DNA of 64,000 nt from Paenibacillus castaneae (GTDB lineage: Bacteria > Bacillota > Bacilli > Paenibacillales > Paenibacillaceae), in assembly GCF_002884445.1 (NCBI RefSeq), contig NZ_KZ614144.1, positions 3,950,094 through 4,014,093 of the forward strand. Direction: 5' to 3'. The notes under the pieces were generated by a model. It was not told where the DNA came from. It was given only the letters and a program-made list of their open reading frames with translations, and ran no database searches. Each line of letters begins with the position of its first letter. The first letter of the stretch is position 1. Position numbers and translations under genes: made by a program. Below are positions 45,130-54,800 of the stretch, piece after piece.

Positions 45130-46935
45130 TCACCCTTCCATTCGAAGCGATCCGAGCATTAGCGGAAGTCGGACTACGATTCTTGAGCCTCGTCCTCTTT
45201 CGCTCTCAATTTTAAGACCATAGCCTGAGCCATGAGACAGCTTTATTCGTTCGTTCACGTTATATAACCCATAACCTCTATCTTCGCTGCTTTGCCTGAC
45301 GGCATGAAAGGATTCATTCATTTGCATTAATCGATCAGGCTCAAAGCCGATGCCATTATCCTCGACAACGAGCACCAGCTTGTTATCTTCCTGATATCCA
45401 TAAATACGAATTTTTCCTTTCGTCAGCTTCTCCTTGATGCCATGATAGATCGCATTCTCAACGAGCGGCTGCAAAATGATTTTGAGCACACTTTGCGTCT
45501 CAATCTCAGGCGAAATATCGATTTCGTAAGACAGCTTATCTTCATATCTCGCCATTTGAATAATCAAGTAGCTCTCCACATGCTGGATTTCTTCGCTAAG
45601 CGGGATAACTTCACGCCCCTTGCTGAGACTGATGCGGAACAGATGGGTCAACGCAACAACGATGTCGACGATATCGTCCGCGTCTCGATCCTGTGCCATC
45701 CACTGAATCGTATCGAGCGTATTGTAGAGAAAGTGAGGCTTTATTTGCGCCTGCAATATTTTCAGCTCCGCCTCACGCTTCTCTTTTTGCTCCAAATACA
45801 CAAGGTGAATCAAGTTGTCGATTTCCTGCACCATATGATTAAAGCTGTTGCCAAGCTGTCCGATCTCGTCTTTTGTTTTGCTGGGAAAGCGCAGATGCAG
45901 CTCGCCTTCTTCGACTTTTTTCATTAAACTGCGCAGCTTGCCGACGGGACGAACGATCGAATTGGTGAAATACCAGGATGCCATAAAAGCAAGAAGAAGC
46001 GTGACAAGCGCAATAATGACCGTATAAAATTGAATGTCGGCGACGACCTGCAGCGATTCCTTAAGCGGAAATACACCAACGATTCGCCAATCAAATTCAG
46101 GAAAAGTATTAAACACCATCTGATATTCCAGTTCATTGATGTAGCGGAATACTTTGCCCGAGCGGCCCTCCATCCAGTCCCCCGATATGCGGTATACAAT
46201 TGGATTGACAGGCGAATAAACAACAAACCCATTCTCGTCCATAATGAATATAAAGCCGCTCTTGCCAAGCGAGGCTGATTCAACAATATCTTGGATGATG
46301 TCTAATTTCATGTCGATCAGAATAACCCCGAGGACGCGACCCGTCAATGGATCCTTAACGGCCCTCACGAACGATAGCACCTGATCGGCGCTTAAATTTT
46401 GCTCTGCGCGAATATTTCTCCCGATCGGATGGCTAAACAAATGGATATGATCCGGCTCTTGAACGGCCTTCTTATACCACTGCTCATCCGTCATAGCATC
46501 TCTTGTTATTGGCTCCAGCCCTTTGCTGGCGAACTGCTTCTTTTCGCTAACAATCATGGCGCCCGCAATTTCTACATGCTTCTCAATATAGACCCCCTGC
46601 AGCTGTCTCACTTTATAATCCAATAAATAGAATGGGGATGAATCGGTATTCTCCCAGTCCAGAAACTGAATAACTGACGAATCCTGCGACAGGTAATAAA
46701 TAATGTTATCCATTTCCTCTATGTACACTTCAATATGATTTTTGACCTGCTCCATCATTTGCACCGTGTGTGCATTCGTTTCCTCTTCAATTGCATTTTT
46801 GTACAGCGTGCTGCCCAGAAAGCTAAGCGCCAATATGGAAAATAAAGTGATGATGACAAAATAAAATAAAAGCTTGAAACGGATACTTCTATTCGCAAAT
46901 AAACCGCTAAGCATAGACATCCAATCCGTTCTCAT
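45130..46935 (-). CDS. Sensor histidine kinase (Cache/HAMP/YesM-type)
   Basis: A 601-residue kinase: first membrane helix at ~20-45, dCache-like extracytoplasmic domain, second helix (FYTVIIALVTLLLAFMASWYF), HAMP, the phosphoacceptor box KPHFLYNTLDTIQWM and an HATPase domain (VENAIYHGI, VEDNGIGFEPD, GYGLYNVNERI). It likely receives signal through the neighbouring tandem sugar-binding protein. Several in-frame Met codons (residues 1, 6, 8) make the exact start uncertain. Only ~30 bases separate its start from the terminator of the importer operon. Confidence 0.93.
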   Translation of the reverse strand: MRTDWMSMLSGLFANRSIRFKLLFYFVIITLFSILALSFLGSTLYKNAIEEETNAHTVQMMEQVKNHIEVYIEEMDNIIYYLSQDSSVIQFLDWENTDSSPFYLLDYKVRQLQGVYIEKHVEIAGAMIVSEKKQFASKGLEPITRDAMTDEQWYKKAVQEPDHIHLFSHPIGRNIRAEQNLSADQVLSFVRAVKDPLTGRVLGVILIDMKLDIIQDIVESASLGKSGFIFIMDENGFVVYSPVNPIVYRISGDWMEGRSGKVFRYINELEYQMVFNTFPEFDWRIVGVFPLKESLQVVADIQFYTVIIALVTLLLAFMASWYFTNSIVRPVGKLRSLMKKVEEGELHLRFPSKTKDEIGQLGNSFNHMVQEIDNLIHLVYLEQKEKREAELKILQAQIKPHFLYNTLDTIQWMAQDRDADDIVDIVVALTHLFRISLSKGREVIPLSEEIQHVESYLIIQMARYEDKLSYEIDISPEIETQSVLKIILQPLVENAIYHGIKEKLTKGKIRIYGYQEDNKLVLVVEDNGIGFEPDRLMQMNESFHAVRQSSEDRGYGLYNVNERIKLSHGSGYGLKIESERGRGSRIVVRLPLMLGSLRMEG

Positions 46936-46964
46936 GAAATAGTGTATTCATTTCAGTTCAATGC

Positions 46965-47010
46965 GAAAAACGAAACTACAAAAGAAGAACATCTCTTTTG
47001 CAGTTTCGTA
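46965..47010 (-). terminator. Terminator of the importer operon, directly before the kinase gene
   Basis: On the minus strand ACGAAACTGCAAAAGA pairs with TCTTTTGTAGTTTCGT with one mismatch, then TTTTTCGC. It follows the ytfQ stop by 25 bases. Confidence 0.9.
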
Positions 47011-47034
47011 TATTCCTTGCTTCCATAAATTCAA

Positions 47035-48084
47035 TTAATATTGACGATTAGGCAGCGCATCGATCGCTTTTTGTCCGGCATACACATCCTCATCGGATTT
47101 AATCCATTTGTCCAAAGCAGTTCCTGCTTTGTAATCCAGAATGGCTTGCTTTAGCTGTGGCCCGAGTAATGGATTACATTCTACAGTGACGTTCATTTTA
47201 CCTTCTGCAATCGCTTCGAATGCTGCTTTTATTCCATCTACACCGATAATTTTAATATCTGTGCCTGGCTTCAAGCCTGCTTCTTCGATCGCTTGAATGG
47301 CGCCTAGTGCCATGTCATCGTTATGAGCGTAAACGACTTGAATGTTTTTGTCCTTTTTCAAGTACGCCTCCATAACCTCTTTTCCTTTGGCACGAGTGAA
47401 ATCACCTGTTTGTGAATATACGATCTTATAGCCTGACTCGCCAGCAATCGCATCTTCAAAGCCTTTCTTGCGATCATTCGCCGCACTTGCACCAACTGTT
47501 CCTTCCAATTGGACAATATTGACCTCAGCGCCTGCACCGAATTCTTCGATCATCCATTTTGCCGCATTTTGGCCTTCAAGAATAAAGTCGGAACCGATGA
47601 AGGATACATACAGATCCTCATTGCCCTTTGTAATGCCGCGATCTAGCAGGAACACCGGAATGTTAGCATCCTTTGCTTCTTTCAATACGGTTTCCCAGCC
47701 TGATTCTACGACTGGCGCAAGACCGATTGCATCAACCTTTTGTGCAATAAAAGTACGGATGGCCTTAATTTGATTTTCTTGCTTTTGCTGAGCATCGGAA
47801 AACTTCAGTTCAAAATTAGCATCATCGCCAAACGTTGCTTTAACGGAATTCGTTTCTGCATCACGCCAGCCGCTTTCCGCACCAATCTGCGCGAAGCCTA
47901 CAACAAGCTTCTTATTGGCCGGAGGTGCTTCCGTTGCCGTATTTTCTGTCTTTGGCTTATTGGTTGCTTTCGAAGCATCAGGAGTACTTCCCCCATTATT
48001 TTTGTTGCTGCTGCAGCCAGCGATCAAGCTTATTAGCATAATCGCAGCTAGCATGGTAACGATAACTGGCTTCTTTCTGTTCAT
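47035..48084 (-). CDS. ytfQ: Furanose-binding lipoprotein YtfQ
   Basis: A 349-residue binding protein with lipobox LIAGC (Cys at 24) and a Peripla_BP_4 fold. It follows E. coli YtfQ closely: VVGFAQIGAESGWRDAETN, DAQQKQENQIKAIR, PVVESGWETVLKEAKDANIPVFLLDRGI, LEGTVGASAANDRKKGFEDAI and YAHNDDMALGAIQAIEEAGLKPG. YtfQ of E. coli binds galactofuranose and, more weakly, other furanose/pyranose sugars; here arabinofuranose is also plausible because of the GH127 enzymes. It is the last gene of the importer operon, whereas binding proteins usually come first. Confidence 0.93.
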   Translation of the reverse strand: MNRKKPVIVTMLAAIMLISLIAGCSSNKNNGGSTPDASKATNKPKTENTATEAPPANKKLVVGFAQIGAESGWRDAETNSVKATFGDDANFELKFSDAQQKQENQIKAIRTFIAQKVDAIGLAPVVESGWETVLKEAKDANIPVFLLDRGITKGNEDLYVSFIGSDFILEGQNAAKWMIEEFGAGAEVNIVQLEGTVGASAANDRKKGFEDAIAGESGYKIVYSQTGDFTRAKGKEVMEAYLKKDKNIQVVYAHNDDMALGAIQAIEEAGLKPGTDIKIIGVDGIKAAFEAIAEGKMNVTVECNPLLGPQLKQAILDYKAGTALDKWIKSDEDVYAGQKAIDALPNRQY

Positions 48085-48154
48085 TCAAACTTCCTCCCTT
48101 TCTTACTTGTAATAGCTACACACTCAATATACAAATTTTACAATTGCTCTGTAT

Positions 48155-49183
48155 TTACAAATTAACGACTTTATTTTCAAAATTCGGTTTATTCTTGGAT
48201 GCCGGAAGCGCGCTTTTTTCTTTTCTCATCACAATAATTCGCTGAAATGCCATGAACAGAAACAATAAAAATCCAATTGTAATTTTCGTCCACCAGGAGC
48301 TGAGCGTACCTTGGAACATAATGATTGTTTGGATAATACCGGTGCACAGCACACCGAGCGTCGGTCCAATCAAATAGCCAAATCCGCCGGTCAACAAGAT
48401 ACCGCCTATTACACAAGACGCGATCGCATCCATCTCCATGCCCATCAAATGCAGCGAGTAGCCCGAAAGCATATAAAACGTAAATACGATGCCGCCAATA
48501 GCAGAAAATAAACCGCTTAGCGTGTATACCGTAATGGTCGTTCTCGCAACAGGCAAGCCCATTAATATCGCAGATTTCTCACTGCCACCTATGGCATAAA
48601 CCGCTCTGCCAAATGACGAATAGCGGCCAATCAATATCGCAGCTATAACTACTGCTAACGCAATGAGTACGCTTATTGTGATAAAGTTTTTTTCCCATAC
48701 ATAAATTTTGTGCTGGGACAGCAGCACGAAGGTCGGGTTGCTTATGACGATGCTTTCCGTACTGATAAGAAAGCTGATCCCTCTGGCCAAGAACATTCCC
48801 GCAAGCGTTACAATCCAAGGATGCAATTGAAAGCGTTGAATTAAATAGCCTTGGCCCGCTCCAAACAGCGTGCCGATCAACAGGGCAGCGAATATAACTA
48901 CGAAAGCGTTAGCCCCCTGCTGAAACAATGCAGCGGACACCATGCTGATAAGGGCCACGACCGAAGCTACAGACAGATCGATACCGCCCTTAATGATGAC
49001 AAATGCCATTCCCGTTGCCACAATAATGAGATAGGCGTTGTCAATAAATAGATTCAAGAAAACCTGCATGGAGAAAAAACCTTTATAAAGCGCAGCCCCT
49101 GATCCATACAAAATAAATAAAAGCAGCAGCGTCGCCAGAACAATAATATTGTTATGGCTAATTTTGAGCGATACCTTTTTCAT
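48155..49183 (-). CDS. yjfF: Furanose ABC importer permease YjfF
   Basis: About 342 residues, membrane permease of the BPD_transp_2 (ribose/galactofuranose) type. Closely like YjfF in segments such as IIVATGMAFVIIKGGIDLSVASV, VTLAGMFLARGISFLIS, CVIGGILLTGGFGYLIGP and FQGTLSSWWTKI. The longest frame begins at 49249, but the ATG at 49181-49183 follows AAGGTGG and overlaps the TGA of the previous permease as ATGA, so translation is coupled. Pairs with YtfT. Confidence 0.93.
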   Translation of the reverse strand: MKKVSLKISHNNIIVLATLLLLFILYGSGAALYKGFFSMQVFLNLFIDNAYLIIVATGMAFVIIKGGIDLSVASVVALISMVSAALFQQGANAFVVIFAALLIGTLFGAGQGYLIQRFQLHPWIVTLAGMFLARGISFLISTESIVISNPTFVLLSQHKIYVWEKNFITISVLIALAVVIAAILIGRYSSFGRAVYAIGGSEKSAILMGLPVARTTITVYTLSGLFSAIGGIVFTFYMLSGYSLHLMGMEMDAIASCVIGGILLTGGFGYLIGPTLGVLCTGIIQTIIMFQGTLSSWWTKITIGFLLFLFMAFQRIIVMRKEKSALPASKNKPNFENKVVNL

Positions 49184-50190
49184 GATGCTGCCACCTTCTT
49201 TTTGGCCAATTTGAATGACTGGCGGAACAAATCGGATTGAATCAAACATACGATAATGACGACTACTGCTTTAACGAGCAAAATACTGGAAGGCTCTACG
49301 CCTAACGAATATATAGTCGTCGTTAGACTTTGGATGAATAAGGCGCCAAATATCGTTCCGCCAAGGTAAAAGCGCCCGCCACGCATCGATGTGCCCCCGA
49401 TTACTACGGCTAGTATGGCATCAAGCTCAATCCAGAGACCTGCGTTGTTTGCATCAGCGCTTGCTATATTGGAGCTAATAATAATGCCCGCAATACCTGC
49501 GCAGATGCCGGTGATGGTGTAGGCCGTCATGAAAATAACCTTGGGACGAATGCCCGCGTAGCTGCTCGCCGTCTTGTTGCCGCCTGCTGCTTCAAGAAAT
49601 AATCCGAAGGCGGTGCGCGTTTTGAAGAGATACACAATTAGAAACACACCCATCGCTAGAAACAACGGGAATGGAAGACCGAGCAAATGTCCTTTTCCGA
49701 TGAACTGAAACGCTTTATTGCTTGTCGTCAGCACCTGCCCGCCCGTAATAAGCTGAGCAATGCCGCGGCCGATTGTAAGCAAAATTAATGTGGCGACCAT
49801 TGGCTGAATACCTAATATGGCGACCAGCATACCGTTCCATAATCCGCATAACAAGCCAGCTCCGATACCTGCCAGAACAACAACCCAAAGCGGATAGCCA
49901 TTCAGCATAAATACCGCTAGCGCTCCCGAGATGGCCAGCACCGATCCGACCGAAATATCGATGCCCTCTTTGGCAATGACTAGAGTCATGCCAATAGCGA
50001 TAATGATAAGCGGGGAGCCGTTTTTCAAAATATCGATTAAATTTCCGAATAAATGGCCGTCCTTCCACTCCATACGGAAAAAATCTGGAATTACAATCAA
50101 ATTGAATAAAAATAAAACAACGATCGCGAGGATCGGCCAAATAATCTTCTGTTTGCTTAAATTACGCGCCAATCCCGCCAGGCTTGCCAT
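49180..50190 (-). CDS. ytfT: Furanose ABC importer permease YtfT
   Basis: About 336 residues with the family signatures IIAIGMTLVIAKEGIDISVGSVLA, GIQPMVATLILLTIGRGIAQLITGG, VVIGGTSMRGGRFYLGGTIFGA and a C-terminal hydrophobic helix. The chosen ATG (50188-50190) has GGGAGCGG 8 bases upstream and overlaps the end of the ATPase gene by 29 bp; the earlier ATG at 50211 has no good site. It forms the membrane pair with YjfF. Confidence 0.93.
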   Translation of the reverse strand: MASLAGLARNLSKQKIIWPILAIVVLFLFNLIVIPDFFRMEWKDGHLFGNLIDILKNGSPLIIIAIGMTLVIAKEGIDISVGSVLAISGALAVFMLNGYPLWVVVLAGIGAGLLCGLWNGMLVAILGIQPMVATLILLTIGRGIAQLITGGQVLTTSNKAFQFIGKGHLLGLPFPLFLAMGVFLIVYLFKTRTAFGLFLEAAGGNKTASSYAGIRPKVIFMTAYTITGICAGIAGIIISSNIASADANNAGLWIELDAILAVVIGGTSMRGGRFYLGGTIFGALFIQSLTTTIYSLGVEPSSILLVKAVVVIIVCLIQSDLFRQSFKLAKKKVAAS

Positions 50191-51697
50191 ACAATTCCGC
50201 TCCCTTCGCAATCATTTCCATAATAACGTTCTCACGCATGCTGGCACCGCTCACTTCACCAATCTTGATGCGATCGCGCAGCACGATAATCCGATTGCAG
50301 CATTGCACAATTTCGTCAAGCTCTGCGGAAATGATTAATATGGAAATACCTGAAGCTGCCAGCTCTAGAATGAGCTTGCGTATTTCCATCTTGGACCCGA
50401 CATCGATGCCGCGCGTCGGCTCGTCCAGAATGAGCAGCTTTGGCTGTGTAGCAAGCCATCTGGCCAAAATAACCTTTTGCTGATTGCCGCCGCTTAGGTT
50501 TTCAATTTTTTGCTCTGCGCTGGGCGTTTTGATTTTTAACAGCTCGATATATTTATTCGCTATTTCCTTCTGCTTGCGCAGCGGAATGAAGGAGAACAAG
50601 CCTTTGCGGGCTTGCAGCGCAAGCACTATATTTTCACGAATAGTCAGCTCTCCCACAATGCCCGCTACCTTGCGATCCTCCGGTGTGAAGCCAAGGCCCT
50701 TCTGAATCGCTTTCTGCGGGTACATGGACGATATTTGCTCGCCGTCAATCGTCAATATGCCCTCATCCGCCTTGTCAATGCCGAAGATGAGCTTGGCGAT
50801 TTCCGTCCTGCCTGAGCCTAGAAGACCCGCGAGTCCCAGCACCTCTCCTTTCCCAATTTGGAGATCAATCGGATAAATACTGCCCCTCTTGCCAAGCGTG
50901 CTCGCCTGCAGAAATAGGTCTCTGGAAATTTGCTCTACTGCTTTCATGCCAGCAGTTTCCTCTGTGCTCCATTCGCGCCCGATCATATGCGACACGAGCT
51001 CTGTCTTCGAAAGAGCGCTGGTTACATATTCTCCAACGAGCGTCCCGTTGCGCAGCACCGTAATGCGGTCTGTTACTTCATATACCTGATCAAGAAAATG
51101 AGTAACGAATACGATACCCATGCCTTCCTGCTTCAGCTTTCGCATCACCTTGAACAGCTGCTTTACTTCATTGGCATCCAAGCTTGAGGTCGGCTCATCC
51201 AAAATAAGAATTCCGTTCGAAATATCGACAGCTCTTGCTATTGCCACCATCTGCTGAATAGCTACCGAATAATGCGACAACGGCTGCTTCACGTCGATAT
51301 AGAGATCAAGACGCTCAAGCAGCCGCTCGCTGTCCGCGTACATTTTATCCCAATGGATGAATCCTCTTTTCCTTGGATGACGGCCAATAAAAATGTTTTC
51401 TGCAACGGTCAGATTCGGGCATAAATTGACCTCCTGATACACCGTGCTGATGCCGAGCTGCTGCGCCTCTAACGGGGATTTGGGGGCAATCGGTCTCCCT
51501 GCCAGCCTTACTTCTCCTGAATCCCAATCATATACGCCGGTAGCTGTCTTAATCAGCGTTGATTTTCCTGCTCCGTTTTCCCCCATTAAGGCATGGATTT
51601 CGCCCTTCCTGAGGCCAAAATCAACATTTGACAGCGCTTTGACACCAGGAAACGATTTGCTTATCCCTTTCATATGCAGCACATAATCCGTGCTCAT
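50162..51697 (-). CDS. ytfR: Furanose ABC importer ATPase YtfR (two ABC cassettes)
   Basis: A 511-residue protein with two ATPase domains. Cassette 1: Walker A GENGAGKST, signature HYSVAIQQMVAIARA, Walker B GILILDEPTS. Cassette 2: altered Walker A GLLGSGRTE, signature NLSGGNQQKVILARW, Walker B LLILDEPTRG. This is the RbsA/MglA/YtfR class that energises import of monosaccharides. First gene of the importer operon; GAGGTGAGG lies just before the ATG. It is also the first gene after the terminator that ends the glycosidase run. Confidence 0.95.
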   Translation of the reverse strand: MSTDYVLHMKGISKSFPGVKALSNVDFGLRKGEIHALMGENGAGKSTLIKTATGVYDWDSGEVRLAGRPIAPKSPLEAQQLGISTVYQEVNLCPNLTVAENIFIGRHPRKRGFIHWDKMYADSERLLERLDLYIDVKQPLSHYSVAIQQMVAIARAVDISNGILILDEPTSSLDANEVKQLFKVMRKLKQEGMGIVFVTHFLDQVYEVTDRITVLRNGTLVGEYVTSALSKTELVSHMIGREWSTEETAGMKAVEQISRDLFLQASTLGKRGSIYPIDLQIGKGEVLGLAGLLGSGRTEIAKLIFGIDKADEGILTIDGEQISSMYPQKAIQKGLGFTPEDRKVAGIVGELTIRENIVLALQARKGLFSFIPLRKQKEIANKYIELLKIKTPSAEQKIENLSGGNQQKVILARWLATQPKLLILDEPTRGIDVGSKMEIRKLILELAASGISILIISAELDEIVQCCNRIIVLRDRIKIGEVSGASMRENVIMEMIAKGAELYGKPGGIGA

Positions 51698-51822
51698 TGA
51701 TCCTCACCTCTTTCCATGTTCACTTTCAATTGTAGGAAAATCGGCATCCATACGTATTTAGAAATATAAGTCTTTTTTTAAACAATTCGGACATTTAAGA
51801 GGGAGCAGCTTTTAATGAAACG

Positions 51823-51864
51823 GCAAACAACCCCGTCATGCGGGGCTGTCTGCTTCTTTTTTTA
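51823..51864. terminator. Terminator between the GH2 gene and the importer operon
   Basis: GGCAAACAACCCCG pairs with CGGGGCTGTCTGC (two mismatches) around TCATG; T-tract on the plus side and a weaker T-rich flank on the minus side. It lies 26 bp after the GH2 stop. Confidence 0.75.
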
Positions 51865-51889
51865 TGAGGGACTTATTTGCAATTTGCCG

Positions 51890-54800
51890 TTACTCCAGAA
51901 TCCATCTCGCAAGCATTGCAATATCTTCAATATCAACTTTACCGTCGCCATTGAGATCCGCTCTCTTGTATTGCGACCAATTCGGATCTGCGCTTGTTTT
52001 ACCGTATGCCGCAGCTATGATGCCAAGATCGCCAATGCTTATCCGCTGATCATTATTTAGGTCTCCTGATAATACCGATGCTTGGAATGCAGCCACTGCT
52101 GCGTTCAAATGTACGATAGCCGCACTTACTTGAGCTGTGCTAGCATTCGGATTAACAGCAACCTCTTTGGCTTTGACAATGGCCGCACCGAGCGCTGCTT
52201 TAGCAGCTGCCGGATATTGACCAGGCTGCGTGCCTACAACCGCTCCGTTATAAATGGCTTCGGCTGCAGCAATCGCTTCATTCAATGCTGTTACATCTAC
52301 ATGAGTAATGATCTGAACCGTGTGGGATGCTCCTTTTACTTGCAGTTCATCTCCAGCACTATTCGCCACTTCAACACCGCTTACAGCTATATTTGCGGTG
52401 CTGGAAGCACCAGCCGCATCAGCCGCCACAGCCAGGAAGCTCAGCTTGAGCCACTGCTCATTAGCAGCTGCGGCGCTGCCTTGACCAGCTGCAATAATGC
52501 GGATCTTGCCCGGCTCAATGGTTTGCTGTTCAATAATGCCGAAGCCCGCCTTCAAGGATGTCGCGCTCGTCAAAGCCAATTTGTTAGGATCGAAGCTGAT
52601 TATCAGCATTTCCGCATATAACGTTTGATACTTCTCTGCTGTTATGCCTGAAAGTCCAACCGTTAGATCAAAGGATTGCCCTGCTTTCACCTGATCCGTG
52701 CCATTGATGACTGCTGCCGGTTCGTCCGGAGAAGTCGGTATAACCGTGGCATCGAAGACGGTTACCGCTTGGTTCAAGGCTGCGGCTGCAGCATTTACTG
52801 CTACTTGATCCGCTGCTGCATTAGCGAGCACGCCTTGGGCAGACGCAATTGCTCCTGCGAATGCATCCATTGCCGCTTGCGGATATTGCCCCGGCTCAGT
52901 TCCCGCAATCGCTGCGCCAAGCTTTCCTTCGGCAGCCTTAACCGCACCCTGAAGCGCAGCTTTATCGACGATTTCTACTGGCCCAACTGAGAAGTAATCG
53001 AAGTTGGCTTGAATCGAAGTTCGGTCCCCAGAGGATAGTCCATAGAAGCCGATCTTCAAATTGCTTAAGCTTACAGTCATGGGATCTGCCGCAGGCTTCC
53101 ATGCTGTTCCATCCCAATAGTAAGTCGAAACGACATTGCCAACCTTTTTGATCTGTAAATAAGAGGTATCATAGCCGGGATGCACTGCCATGTTTGCCGC
53201 TTTTACATAAACAGCATTTTTCTCATATGCGGTTTCCAGACTTTTGCCTGTCGAGCCGTCCGTATCCCACACATGGCCTAATTTAACGTAATTGTCTTCA
53301 TTTTGCCATAGGAAAAGACCAGCCTGTTGATAGTTTTTACGTACAGGCGCTTCTACTTTAATCGTAAAGACGAAGTCTCCAGACGGCGCGTCCTTTAGAA
53401 ATATATTCGGTAAATTATTACTGGATTCAAATGTATCGCCGACTGATGTATCCAAGCTCAAAAAGCCTGGTTTACGCGTTAATGACCATTTGCTGTTATC
53501 CGCTTTAAAAATGGACCATGCTTTATCTAATTGGTTAGAGTCGAATGGATCGACAAGCGAGCCAGCAGGAATCGGATCATTGACGCTCGTGAAAAATTGC
53601 TCGCGTGCATTTCTAAGGGATTGCAGCGCAGCTTGTATTTCAGCAGATACTGCATTCGCATCGTGAGCTGCTGCATTAGCCGTTTCAAGCACAGTCCTGA
53701 AAGCATCTATGACTTGCTGCTTATATTCGCCAGCGCCAATTCCGGCCGTCGCAGCGCTTAGGAAAGCTTCTGCTTTCGCAATTTCAACCAGCAAATCCGC
53801 TTTCGTCGTGGTGCCGATCAGCTCGCGATGTGCCGCAGCAATTCGATCAAAATCCATCTTCTCCACCTTGCGGTCATAGGAGAGAAGCCCATTAATCTCA
53901 TATTCCACATCTGTAATTTGCGTATAAATAGCCGCGCTAAGGCCTGCATCCTTCAATTGCTTCAGTCTGTTTATATACGTAATGTATGTGGAGGTAAGCT
54001 GCTCTTTGCTCTTCATTAATTGATACGAGAACACTTGCGGGCTCCATTCATGCCCAGGCACATGCAAGCCAAGACCGCCGTATTCACCAAGAACTGCTGC
54101 CCTCGTATCACTTGGACTCGGAGCGCCAGGATCTGGATAACGATGTATATCGAGCAAATCTCCAGCACCTGCATCCCACCAGCCGCTCGTACTGTTGACA
54201 AGACGAGTCGAGTCAAGCCCCTTCACATAGCTCGTAGCATCTCTCGTCTGCTGTCCGCCTTGGTCGAATTGGCCCCAGCCTTCATTAAATACCGTCCATA
54301 CGATGATCGACGTAACGCTGCGCAGCTGATCAACCATTTCCTTGTATTCTTTCAGCCACTGCGTCTTCGCAGCTTGTGTAATATCTGCACCTTTATTTCC
54401 TTGCCGATCCTCAAGGCTCGGCATATCCTGCCATACAAGCACGCCGAGCTTATCCGCCCAATAATACCAACGGGCAGGCTCCACTTTAATATGCTTGCGA
54501 ATCGTATTCATCCCGACGCGCTTAACCGCTTCGATATCGAATCTCAAGGCTTCATCGGTAGGTGCTGTATAAATACCGTCAGGCCAAAACCCTTGATCAA
54601 GCGGGCCCATCTGGAATACAAATTTGCCGTTTAACAGCGGACGCGTTATTCCATCCACTTTGCCCAGCTTAATTTCTCTCATACCGAAGTAGCTGGAAAC
54701 TTCATCAACCGTTTGTACTCCATCCTTCAAATAAACCTTAAGATCATACAAGAACGGATCATCCGGAGACCAAAGCCTCGCATTCGGAACAGGAACCGCT

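Noticed and set aside
54020-54634. 204-residue plus-strand open frame inside the GH2 gene, and similar long antisense frames at 54953-55570 and 52082-52621
   Set aside because: They lie opposite a coherent multi-domain enzyme, have no ribosome site and give no recognisable motifs; antisense shadows.
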